5,530 bases of DNA from Candidatus Apopatocola equi (GTDB lineage: Bacteria; Bacillota; Clostridia; Oscillospirales; Oscillospiraceae). The DNA lies in assembly GCA_018065965.1 (NCBI GenBank), contig JAGHSH010000158.1, positions 1 through 5,530 on the forward strand. The letters are read 5' to 3'. This document shows positions 1 to 5,530 of the stretch, piece by piece. The notes beneath the pieces were generated by a model. The model was not told the DNA's origin. It did not search any database and was given only the letters and a program-made list of their open reading frames with translations. Within the stretch, counting starts at the first letter, position 1; every line of letters starts with the position of its first letter. The translations under genes and the position numbers were made by a program.

Positions 1-58
1 CATAGGCGGAATAGATGCCGCCGGGACCCGCACCGATAATCAGTACATCATAATCCAT
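1..58 (-). CDS. FAD/NAD(P)-binding oxidoreductase, N-terminal fragment (runs off left edge)
   Basis: Only the first 19 codons are present, reading MDYDVLIIGAGPGGIYSAY. This is a classic Rossmann-type dinucleotide-binding start: a short hydrophobic beta strand (VLII) followed by the glycine-rich GAGPGG loop, which wraps the ADP moiety of FAD in flavoprotein oxidoreductases. The absence of a signal peptide implies a cytoplasmic protein. The start is well supported: AAAGGAG lies 8 nt upstream and a promoter lies further upstream. The fragment resembles the N-terminus of the uncharacterised FAD-dependent dehydrogenases (COG2509 type) common in Clostridia. Thioredoxin-reductase-like and other two-dinucleotide-binding flavoproteins start in the same way, so substrate and exact family cannot be told from this piece. 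It lies downstream of the LysR regulator on the same strand, which makes it a possible target; that link is inference. Confidence 0.85.
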   Translation of the reverse strand, partial: MDYDVLIIGAGPGGIYSAY

Positions 59-66
59 AAAATTTA

Positions 67-73
67 CTCCTTT
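67..73 (-). promoter_or_regulatory. Ribosome binding site of the FAD oxidoreductase gene
   Basis: On the minus strand this reads AAAGGAG, 8 nt before the ATG at 58-56. It is a near-perfect match to the anti-Shine-Dalgarno sequence and fixes the start of the truncated flavoprotein gene. Confidence 0.85.
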
Positions 74-99
74 GCGAGTGAGAGGTTTTTCCTTTGGAC

Positions 100-128
100 A
101 GTATACAACATCCTGCTCTGAATTGCAA
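100..128 (-). promoter_or_regulatory. Predicted sigma-A-type promoter for the FAD oxidoreductase gene
   Basis: Reading the minus strand, TTGCAA (128-123) serves as -35 and TATACT (105-100) as -10, separated by exactly 17 nt. Transcription would start near position 93, giving a leader of about 35 nt before the ATG. The promoter sits in the 100-nt gap after the LysR gene. I saw no convincing GC-rich hairpin plus T-run terminator in that gap, so read-through from lysR is also possible. The call rests on consensus match alone. Confidence 0.6.
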
Positions 129-158
129 ATAAAAGAAACAGAGAAATGGATACTGCCT

Positions 159-1040
159 TCAGCATTCTTTTTTGTATTCCTTTACGAAGTCAATAAATCT
201 CTCCTCAATGGTGGGCAGGGCGTGACCCTTGCGCCACACGAAGAGATATTCCACCCGATCAGTGACCGAACCGATACAGCGCTGCACAATGGAGCTGTTT
301 GGAACATAGGCCGTCTGGGGAAAGATACTGATGCCCACGTTCCGCACGGCCAGAGCAGAGGCGTCCAGATAGCTGTCCATTTCGCAGATGATGTCCGGCT
401 CCTCGTTGATACTGCGGAACCAGCGGCGAATGCGCTCCACCATGGCGCTGCGGCTGGGGACGATCAGCTTCTCCCCCACCAGCTGCCTGACGGTGATGTC
501 TCCTTCTTCGGCGGCAAGGGGGTGACTTTTATTCATAAAGGCCGCAATGCGTTCCTCGCCCACCGGGAAGCTGTTGAGCAGGAGCTGATCATAGGGAGCG
601 CTAATGACCGCCAGATCGATCAGTCCGCTGCGCAGCTTTTCGATCAGATCGTCGCTGTTGCCGTCCAGGATGCGGAAATGCACCAGCGGATAATGCTGCA
701 GGAAGTCTGCGATCCTCTCGCCGGCGATATCGGGAGCCATGCCCTCCACCAGACCGATGGCGATGGTGCCCGTCATGCCGCTGTTGAGTGCGCCGATCTC
801 TACGCTGGCCTTTTCCGCAAGACTCAGCAGCTCCTTAGCGCGGCGGTAGAGCAGCTGCCCGGACTCCGTCAGGCGCAGCTGGCGTTTACCGCGGATGAAC
901 AGCTCCGTACCCAGCTCCCGCTCGAGTCCCTTGATCTGGGCACTCAGAGGCGGCTGACACATATTCAGCAGCTCCGCAGCCCGGGTAATGTTCAGTTCCT
1001 CGGCAACGGTGACAAAATAGCTCAGTGTCCTCAGTTCCAT
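159..1040 (-). CDS. LysR-family transcriptional regulator
   Basis: A complete 293-residue protein, within the usual 280-330 range for LysR-type regulators. The N-terminal winged helix-turn-helix spans about residues 1-60. Its recognition region (about 19-44) contains the family pattern TRAAELL, then QPPLSAQIKGLE and ELG.ELF. A linker helix of about 60-88 follows (LTESGQLLYRRAKELL). The remainder, about 90-293, fits the two-lobed periplasmic-binding-protein-like effector domain. The QPPLS variant is also seen in BenM/CatM-type members, but that is too little to predict the inducer. The start is set by AAGGAG 7 nt upstream; the stop is TGA. The gene is divergent from purA and shares a control region with it. 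Such regulators usually repress themselves and act on an adjacent or divergent gene, so candidate targets are the FAD oxidoreductase downstream and the purA operon. Neither is shown by the sequence. Confidence 0.95.
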   Translation of the reverse strand: MELRTLSYFVTVAEELNITRAAELLNMCQPPLSAQIKGLERELGTELFIRGKRQLRLTESGQLLYRRAKELLSLAEKASVEIGALNSGMTGTIAIGLVEGMAPDIAGERIADFLQHYPLVHFRILDGNSDDLIEKLRSGLIDLAVISAPYDQLLLNSFPVGEERIAAFMNKSHPLAAEEGDITVRQLVGEKLIVPSRSAMVERIRRWFRSINEEPDIICEMDSYLDASALAVRNVGISIFPQTAYVPNSSIVQRCIGSVTDRVEYLFVWRKGHALPTIEERFIDFVKEYKKEC

Positions 1041-1047
1041 AAGCAGT

Positions 1048-1053
1048 CTCCTT
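1048..1053 (-). promoter_or_regulatory. Ribosome binding site of the LysR gene
   Basis: AAGGAG on the minus strand, 7 nt before the ATG at 1040-1038. It supports this start for the regulator; no alternative upstream start has a comparable site. Confidence 0.85.
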
Positions 1054-1082
1054 CCATATGTTTTTTATATGATACACGCCAT

Positions 1083-1111
1083 ATTATATGTATTTGTCAG
1101 GATTAAATCAA
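1083..1111 (-). promoter_or_regulatory. Predicted lysR promoter
   Basis: On the minus strand the -35 TTGATT (1111-1106) and the -10 TATAAT (1088-1083) are separated by exactly 17 nt. Transcription should start near 1076, giving a leader of about 36 nt that includes the AAGGAG site. The -10 is a perfect consensus. The promoter overlaps the divergent purA promoter: its -35 falls in the purA spacer, and the purA -35 falls in its spacer. Consensus match only; no start-site data. Confidence 0.65.
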
Positions 1112-1122
1112 GAGTCTATAAT
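1094..1122 (+). promoter_or_regulatory. Predicted promoter of the purA-glmS-purB operon
   Basis: -35 TTGTCA (1094-1099) and a perfect -10 TATAAT (1117-1122) are spaced by 17 nt, the strongest sigma-A-like match on the plus strand of this gap. The predicted start near 1129 gives a leader of roughly 130 nt before purA, unusually long and containing two hairpins. It is interleaved with the opposing lysR promoter. I saw no PurR-box-like sequence and no recognisable purine riboswitch core nearby. Confidence 0.7.
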
Positions 1123-1139
1123 AGCCTATGTATTTTTTT

Positions 1140-1161
1140 GCGTGTGCTTTCCGGTACACGC
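1140..1161 (+). other. Leader hairpin 1 upstream of purA
   Basis: GCGTGTGC (1140-1147) pairs with GTACACGC (1154-1161), giving an 8-bp stem with one G-U pair and a 6-nt loop. It follows a run of seven Ts (1133-1139) just downstream of the predicted start site. As RNA it could stabilise or regulate the leader; as DNA it is an inverted repeat that could be an operator. A further copy of TACACGC occurs at 1073-1079, near the lysR transcription start, which favours a protein-binding role slightly. It does not match any riboswitch I know. Confidence 0.5.
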
Positions 1162-1185
1162 TTCGCAATTTTGGCGCTTTACAAA

Positions 1186-1220
1186 GCGGGAGGACAGCCC
1201 TCAGCAGGGCGATTTCCCGC
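1186..1220 (+). other. Leader hairpin 2 upstream of purA
   Basis: A two-part stem-loop. The outer stem GCGGGA (1186-1191) pairs with TCCCGC (1215-1220). The inner stem GCCCT (1197-1201) pairs with AGGGC (1206-1210), with loop CAGC between them. An asymmetric internal loop (1192-1196 against 1211-1214) could be partly closed by G-U pairs. No T-run follows (the next bases are A-rich), so it is not an intrinsic terminator. The 5' arm hides a Shine-Dalgarno-like GGGAGGA (1188-1194) that has no start codon at a useful distance. An alternative hairpin, CGCTT pairing with AAGCG (1175-1188), uses the same bases 1186-1188, so the two folds exclude each other. The pairing is plain in the sequence; function is unknown. 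Confidence 0.55.
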
Positions 1221-1244
1221 AAGGAAAAAAAGAAATGCTTGAAA

Positions 1245-1250
1245 GCGAGG
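1245..1250 (+). promoter_or_regulatory. Ribosome binding site deciding the purA start
   Basis: GCGAGG ends 10 nt before the ATG at 1261. A TTG at 1255 is in the same frame but would sit only 4 nt from this site, too close. Starting at 1261 also gives the expected N-terminus, with the invariant Asp at residue 13 and His at residue 41, the same numbers as in E. coli PurA. The site is weaker than those of lysR and purB. Confidence 0.6.
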
Positions 1251-1260
1251 ATATTTGAAA

Positions 1261-2537
1261 ATGACACACTGCGCAATTGTCGGTATCAACTGGGGTGACG
1301 AGGGCAAGGGTCGTATGGTAGACCTGCTGACGGAGTCTTACGACGTGGTGGTCCGTTATCAGGGCGGCGGCAACGCCGGTCATACCGTTATCAATGAATA
1401 CGGCAAGTTCGCTCTTCATCTGCTGCCATCCGGCGTATTCCGGAAGGGTGTTATGAACGTTCTGGGCAACGGTGTTGCCCTGGATCCTGAAAACCTGTGG
1501 ATCGAGATGGAGGAGCTTCGCTCCAGAGGCGTAGCCATCTCCCCCGAGAATCTTCGCATCAGTGACCGCGCCTCCCTGCTTCTCCCCCTCCACCGGGAGC
1601 TGGACGGACTGGAGGAGGCCCGGCTCTCCGATCACCCCTACGGCTCCACCAAGCAGGGCATCGCCCCCTTCTACGGTGACAAGGTCATGAAGAAAACTAT
1701 TCTGGCCGGTGAGCTGCTCAATCCCGACCGCCTTGCCGCGCGGGCAGAGGATATTCTCCGCTGGGAGAACCTGAAGCTCAGCGGGATCTACGGCGCGAAG
1801 AGCGTCAGCTCGCAGGAGCTCATCGAGTACCTTCGCTGCTATGCCGAACGGCTCAAGCCTTATATCTGCGACACCGCATCTCTGCTCCGCAGAGCCGAGC
1901 TGGAGGGTAAGAGCATTCTCTTTGAAGCCCAGTTGGGCGCCCTGCGGGATCTGGACTTCGGCATCGTCCCCTATACCACTTCCTCCAATACGCTGGCCGC
2001 CTACGCCCCCATCGGCTCCGGCTACAGCGCTGCCAGGATCGGCCGCGTACTCGGCGTTGTGAAGGCCTACTCCACCTGCGTGGGTGAAGGCCCCTTTGTG
2101 TGCGAGCGGTTCGGTGAGGAAGCCGAAAAGCTCCGCACCGTCGGTGAGGAGTACGGCGCGAAGACCGGCCGGAACAGGAGAGTCGGCCCCATGGATCTGG
2201 TGCGACCCGCTACGGCGTACAGGTGCAGGGCGCGACGGAGATCGCCCTGACCAAGCTGGACATTCTCAGCTACATGGAAACCATTCCCGTCTGCACTGCC
2301 TATCAGCTCGGCAGCGGCGTGACCGAGGACTTCCCCTTCCCCACTGAGCAGGAGACTGCAAAGCCCGTGTATGAGACCATGCCCGGCTGGGGCTGCGACA
2401 TTGGCAAAGCCCGGGTGTGGGCCAATCTGCCGGTGGAGGCGCAGCGCTATGTGGAGCGCATCGAGGATGCGATCCGCTGCCCCATCCGTTATGTCTCCGT
2501 GGGAGCGGAGCGCAACGCCATTATCGAAAGGAACTGA
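1261..2537 (+). pseudogene. purA: Adenylosuccinate synthetase, split by a one-base frameshift
   Basis: PurA joins IMP and aspartate using GTP to form adenylosuccinate, the first step from IMP to AMP in the cytoplasm. The first frame shows WGDEGKGR (residues 11-18, catalytic Asp13 and the GTP phosphate loop), NAGHT with catalytic His41, STKQGIAP, TTSSNT, and TGRNRR at about 302-307. After GPMDLV (codon 2200-2202) this frame loses similarity and ends in a 15-residue nonsense tail at a TGA (2248-2250). The frame starting at base 2202 continues exactly as the family requires: ATRYGV, QGATEIALTKLD with the guanine-binding Lys-Leu-Asp near 332-334, then PGWGCDI, ending at TGA 2535-2537. Restoring one base, most simply a G (GTG-GCG for GTGCG), gives 425 residues, the normal length. 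As written, the product is about 329 residues and lacks guanine recognition, so it should be inactive. I see no slippery heptamer suggesting programmed frameshifting. A sequencing or assembly error is the main alternative to a real mutation. Confidence 0.92.
2527..2532 (+). promoter_or_regulatory. Ribosome binding site of glmS, inside the end of purA
   Basis: AAAGGA lies within the last codons of purA, 9 nt before the glmS ATG at 2542. The purA stop (2535-2537) is only 4 nt from that ATG, so ribosomes finishing purA could reload directly on glmS. This fixes the glmS start: the reading frame is open further upstream, but only ATG 2542 gives the obligatory Met-Cys N-terminus. Confidence 0.75.
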
Positions 2538-2541
2538 GAGC

Positions 2542-4353
2542 ATGTGCGGAATTATTGGATTCAGCGGAGCGCGGCAGGCTGCGCCCATTCTCCTCTCCGG
2601 TCTGAAAACACCGGAGTACCGGGGCTACGATTCTGCGGGTATCGCTGTGCTGGGCGAGAAGGAGATCCGTTCCCTGAAGGTCAAGGGACGGATCGGCGAG
2701 CTGGAAAAGCAAAGCGACGGCGGCCGTCTCCTGCCCGGCACTACCGGCATGGGTCATACCCGCTGGGCCACCCACGGAGAGCCCAGCGAGGTCAACGCAC
2801 ACCCGCAGTTCTCCTCCGACGGCAGCTTTGCCGTGGTTCATAACGGTATTATCGAAAACTACGCCGAGCTCAAGGCCATGCTGGAGAGCAAGGGCGTTAC
2901 CTTCCGCAGTGAAACGGACACGGAGGTCATTGCGCAGCTTCTGGCCTACTGCTACCGGGGCGATGTGCGTGTTGCCATGGCAGAGGCGCTTCCCATGCTC
3001 AGGGGTGCCTATGCACTGGGTATTCTCTGCGCACATGAGAGCGAAAAGATCTTCTTTGCCCGCAGCCGTTCCCCGCTTCTCGTCGGTCTGGGCATCGGCG
3101 AGGGCTTCTTCGCCTCCGACGCCATGGCGCTGACCCCCTATACCAAAACGATCATCAACCTGCAGGACGGCGATATGGGCGAGCTATCCGGCAATCATGT
3201 GACCTTCTTTGATGCCTCCCTGCACCTGTTGGAGCGCAAGAGCGACGACAGACTGCGTGAGAGCTTTTACAGCGAAAAGGGCAGCTACGATTCCTTTATG
3301 GCCAAGGAGATCGCCGAGCAGCCCGGCGCCATGCGCACCATGCTCCGTACCTATGAAAACGGCGAGGCGATCCCCTTCACCGGGGAAGAGCTCAGGAGCT
3401 TCCGGCGTGTGGTGCTGACCGGCTGCGGCTCAGCTTCCTATGCGGCGCAGGCCGGACGCTATGCGCTGGAGCAGCTCTGCGGCTGGAACGTCAGCGTGGT
3501 GCTTGCCAGTGAGCTGCGCTATGATCAGACCCGCTGGGATGAGCACTGTCTGCTCATTGCCATTTCCCAGTCCGGCGAAACGGCGGATACCCTGGCCGCA
3601 CTGGAGGAAGCCAAAGCAGGGGGTGCCCGCACCCTTTCCATCGTAAATGTCCCGGGCAGTACCCTGAGCCGGGAGAGTGAATTTGTTCTCTATACATATG
3701 CAGGCCCTGAGATTGCCGTGGCTACCACCAAGGGCTACACCACGCAGCTCATGGCGCTCTATCTGCTCTCCCTCCATTTCGGCAGGCGTATGGGCACCCT
3801 GAAGGAGAAGTGCTTCGGCGATCTGATGAAAGAGCTGAAAGCGCTTCCCGAGCGGGCGCTACGTGTTCTGGATCTGGATGAGCTCATCAAGCGTATCGCG
3901 GTGAACTTCACAGCCTGCTCCTCCGTGTTTTTCATGGGCCGCAGCATTGACTGGGCCGTGTCCATGGAGGGCGCCCTCAAGCTCAAGGAGCTTTCCTATA
4001 TTCACGCGGAGGCCTACGCCGCCGGAGAACTGAAACACGGCAGCATTGCTCTCATTGAGCCGGGCACACAGGTTGTGGCTCTCTGCTGCCAGAAGCGGCT
4101 GTTGGAGAAAATGCACAGCAATATCCGGGAGCTGAAAGCCCGCGGGGCCCGTGTCCTTGCTCTTCTGCCGCAGGGCGTGGAGGAGCTTAACGGGCTCTGC
4201 GAGGACAGCATTTGCCTCCCCGAATGCGAGCCGCTGTTCTACCCGGCGCTGGAGGTCATTCCGCTGCAGCTGCTGGCCTGCTACACGGCGCAGATGCGCG
4301 GCTGCGACATTGACAAGCCGAGAAACCTTGCAAAATCGGTCACCGTGGAATAA
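2542..4353 (+). CDS. glmS: Glutamine--fructose-6-phosphate aminotransferase (isomerizing)
   Basis: GlmS converts fructose-6-phosphate and glutamine to glucosamine-6-phosphate and glutamate, the first committed step to UDP-N-acetylglucosamine for peptidoglycan. The protein is 603 residues, the normal length. The N-terminal glutaminase (Ntn-hydrolase) domain, about 2-235, begins MCGIIGFSG, with Cys2 becoming the nucleophile once Met is removed. It also shows RGYDSAG (27-33), GHTRWATHG (71-79), NGIIEN (101-106) and SETDTE. Two SIS sugar-isomerase domains follow: GCGSASYA (294-301) and SQSGETADT (342-350) in the first; EGALKLKE (476-483, matching E. coli Glu481, Lys485 and Glu488) and His499 in the second. 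The C-terminus, CDIDKPRNLAKSVTVE, carries the conserved loop lysine at 598. Every catalytic residue is present. It lies 4 nt after purA and 15 nt before purB and is probably cotranscribed with both. There is no space for a glmS ribozyme immediately upstream. Confidence 0.98.
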   Translation: MCGIIGFSGARQAAPILLSGLKTPEYRGYDSAGIAVLGEKEIRSLKVKGRIGELEKQSDGGRLLPGTTGMGHTRWATHGEPSEVNAHPQFSSDGSFAVVHNGIIENYAELKAMLESKGVTFRSETDTEVIAQLLAYCYRGDVRVAMAEALPMLRGAYALGILCAHESEKIFFARSRSPLLVGLGIGEGFFASDAMALTPYTKTIINLQDGDMGELSGNHVTFFDASLHLLERKSDDRLRESFYSEKGSYDSFMAKEIAEQPGAMRTMLRTYENGEAIPFTGEELRSFRRVVLTGCGSASYAAQAGRYALEQLCGWNVSVVLASELRYDQTRWDEHCLLIAISQSGETADTLAALEEAKAGGARTLSIVNVPGSTLSRESEFVLYTYAGPEIAVATTKGYTTQLMALYLLSLHFGRRMGTLKEKCFGDLMKELKALPERALRVLDLDELIKRIAVNFTACSSVFFMGRSIDWAVSMEGALKLKELSYIHAEAYAAGELKHGSIALIEPGTQVVALCCQKRLLEKMHSNIRELKARGARVLALLPQGVEELNGLCEDSICLPECEPLFYPALEVIPLQLLACYTAQMRGCDIDKPRNLAKSVTVE

Positions 4354-4361
4354 AAAGGAGG
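4354..4361 (+). promoter_or_regulatory. Ribosome binding site of purB
   Basis: AAAGGAGG in the 15-nt gap between the glmS TAA and the purB ATG (4369), with 7-nt spacing. It is the strongest site in the operon and fixes the purB start. Confidence 0.9.
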
Positions 4362-4368
4362 TCACTGT

Positions 4369-5530
4369 ATGAAGGAATCGTATGAATCCCCCCTTTCCTC
4401 CCGTTACGCTTCCAAAGAGATGCTCACGCTCTTTTCTCAGCGGCAGCGGATCATTCTCTGGCGCAGACTCTGGACAGAACTGGCCAGAGAGGAAATGCGG
4501 CTGGGGCTGCCCGTTTCCCCCGAGCAGGTCAGCGCTCTGGAAGACAACATCGAAAACATTGACTGGGACTCCGCCGCCGGCTGGGAGAAAAAGCTCAAGC
4601 ACGATGTGATGGCGCACATCAAAGCTTACGGCGAGGCGGCTCCCGCCGCAGCCCCCATCCTGCATCTGGGCGCTACCAGCTGCTACGTGACGGACAATGC
4701 CGATCTCATTCTCTATCGGGACGGAATGCTGCTCATCCGTCAGAAGCTGCTGAACCTGATGGCGCTGCTCGCCTCCTTTGCGGATAAATACAAGGCTCTT
4801 GCCACCCCGGGCTATACCCATTATCAGTTTGCGCAGACCGTGACGGTCGGCAAGCGGGCCTGTCTGTGGCTGCAGGATTTTGAGATGGATCTGGAGGAGC
4901 TGGATCAGCTGCTTGCTTCCCTCCCCTTCCTGGGCTGCCGGGGCACCACCGGGACGGAGGCCAGCTTTGCCGAGCTGTTTGACGGTCAGGTCGAAAAAGC
5001 CGACAAGATGAACGCCGCCCTGGCGAAAACCTTCGGCTTTGCCCGCTGCGTCAGCGTATGCGGTCAGACCTATCCCCGAAAGCTGGACAGCCGCATCCTC
5101 AACAAGCTCTCTCTGCTCGCGCAGAGCGCCTACCGCATGGCGCAGGATATCCGCCTGCTGCAGCATGACGGACAGCTGGAGGAGCCCTTCGGCGAGTCTC
5201 AGGTGGGTTCCTCTGCCATGGCCTACAAGCGGAATCCCATGAAGTGCGAGCGCATCTGCTCCCTGAGCCGCTACCTGATGGTGGACGCTCTCAACGGCAC
5301 TCTTACAGCCTCGGCCCAGTGGTTGGAGCGGACGCTGGACGATTCCGCCAACCGCCGCATCTCTCTGCCGGAGGCATTTCTGGCAGCCGACAGCATTCTG
5401 CTGCTCTGCGCAAATGTTATCGGCGGCTTGAAGGTCAACGAACAGGTCATTCCCGCCACGCTGCAGCAGTAGCTTCCTCTCCTGGCCACGGACAACATTC
5501 TGATGGAAGCCGTCAAACACGGCGGTGACC
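4369..5530 (+). pseudogene. purB: Adenylosuccinate lyase with an in-frame TAG; runs off right edge
   Basis: PurB removes fumarate from adenylosuccinate to give AMP, and from SAICAR to give AICAR, so it serves two points of purine synthesis. The open part is 367 codons, ending at TAG 5470-5472. It shows SRYAS near the N-terminus, KHDVMAH with His78, HLGATS (99-104), GYTHYQFAQTVTVGKR with the likely catalytic His151, GTTGTEASF, and the fumarase/aspartase superfamily signature VGSSAMAYKRNP (catalytic-loop Ser281/Ser282), then DDSANRRISLPE. Family members are about 450-480 residues, so roughly 100 C-terminal residues are cut off. Beyond the TAG the same frame reads LPLLATDNILMEAVKHGGD to the window edge, which matches the family's next conserved block (ELPFMATENI-like). 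The stop is therefore a single-codon lesion, not the natural end. GAG or CAG to TAG by one substitution would explain it. Sequencing error and amber readthrough are alternatives. All upstream active-site motifs are intact. Confidence 0.9.

Noticed and set aside
59..158. A terminator after the LysR gene
   Set aside because: The best pairing is CTCTG with CAGAG across an 18-nt loop, too weak and without a following T-run in the right place.
72..1106. A 344-codon plus-strand open frame covering the whole LysR gene
   Set aside because: Antisense shadow of a clear LysR gene. Its translation has no recognisable domain, it has no good ribosome binding site, and it runs across the mapped promoters.
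1186..1230. Leader hairpin 2 as an intrinsic terminator
   Set aside because: The stem is GC-rich but is followed by an A-rich run rather than Ts on the plus strand. On the minus strand the T-run would precede the hairpin, so neither direction fits.
1128..1315. An open frame from ATG 1128 through the purA leader
   Set aside because: The ATG coincides with the predicted transcription start and has no ribosome binding site. The translation overlaps purA out of frame and looks random.
2195..2210. Programmed -1/+1 frameshifting in purA
   Set aside because: There is no X-XXY-YYZ slippery heptamer or repeat run at the junction, and PurA is not known to use recoding. A simple one-base loss explains the data.
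2371..2541. Upstream extension of the glmS reading frame
   Set aside because: The frame is open, but it overlaps purA in another frame. GlmS requires Cys directly after the initiator Met, which only the ATG at 2542 provides.
3859..5520. A 553-codon minus-strand open frame across the end of glmS and purB
   Set aside because: Antisense to two strongly conserved genes. GC-rich codon use on one strand often leaves the opposite frame open. The translation is low in recognisable motifs and lacks a supported start.

Overview
The window looks like chromosomal DNA of a GC-rich Clostridia species, probably a gut Oscillospiraceae-type organism. The reasons are strong AAGGAGG-type ribosome binding sites, GC-rich coding sequence with AT-rich intergenic DNA, and PurA/PurB variants of the clostridial type. 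This placement is an inference; there is no rRNA or other taxonomic marker. I see no mobile element, CRISPR array, tRNA or phage gene.

Left part, minus strand (1-1040): the first 19 codons of an FAD/NAD(P)-binding oxidoreductase run off the left edge. It has its own near-consensus promoter and ribosome binding site. Upstream of it lies a complete LysR-family regulator. The 1041-1260 intergenic region separates this regulator from a divergent plus-strand operon and is dense with signals. Two sigma-A-like promoters are interleaved back to back, so each one's -35 lies in the other's spacer. The purA leader follows, with two hairpins and a possible 7-codon upstream ORF.

Right part, plus strand (1261-5530): a tight operon purA - glmS - purB. 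PurA and PurB are the enzymes that convert IMP to AMP. GlmS makes glucosamine-6-phosphate from fructose-6-phosphate and glutamine, the entry to cell-wall amino sugars. Gaps are 4 and 15 nt and each downstream gene has a good ribosome binding site, so one transcript is likely. glmS is intact with all catalytic residues and has no room for a glmS ribozyme immediately upstream.

The main oddity is that both purine genes are broken while glmS between them is intact. purA has lost one base near 2200-2203, and the protein continues perfectly in the next frame. purB has an in-frame TAG at 5470-5472, after which recognisable PurB sequence continues to the window edge. Either the assembly carries two errors, or this lineage (or this copy of the operon) has lost the IMP-to-AMP branch. 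I see no new defence or mobile system; apart from the lesions and the compact control region, this is ordinary housekeeping DNA.
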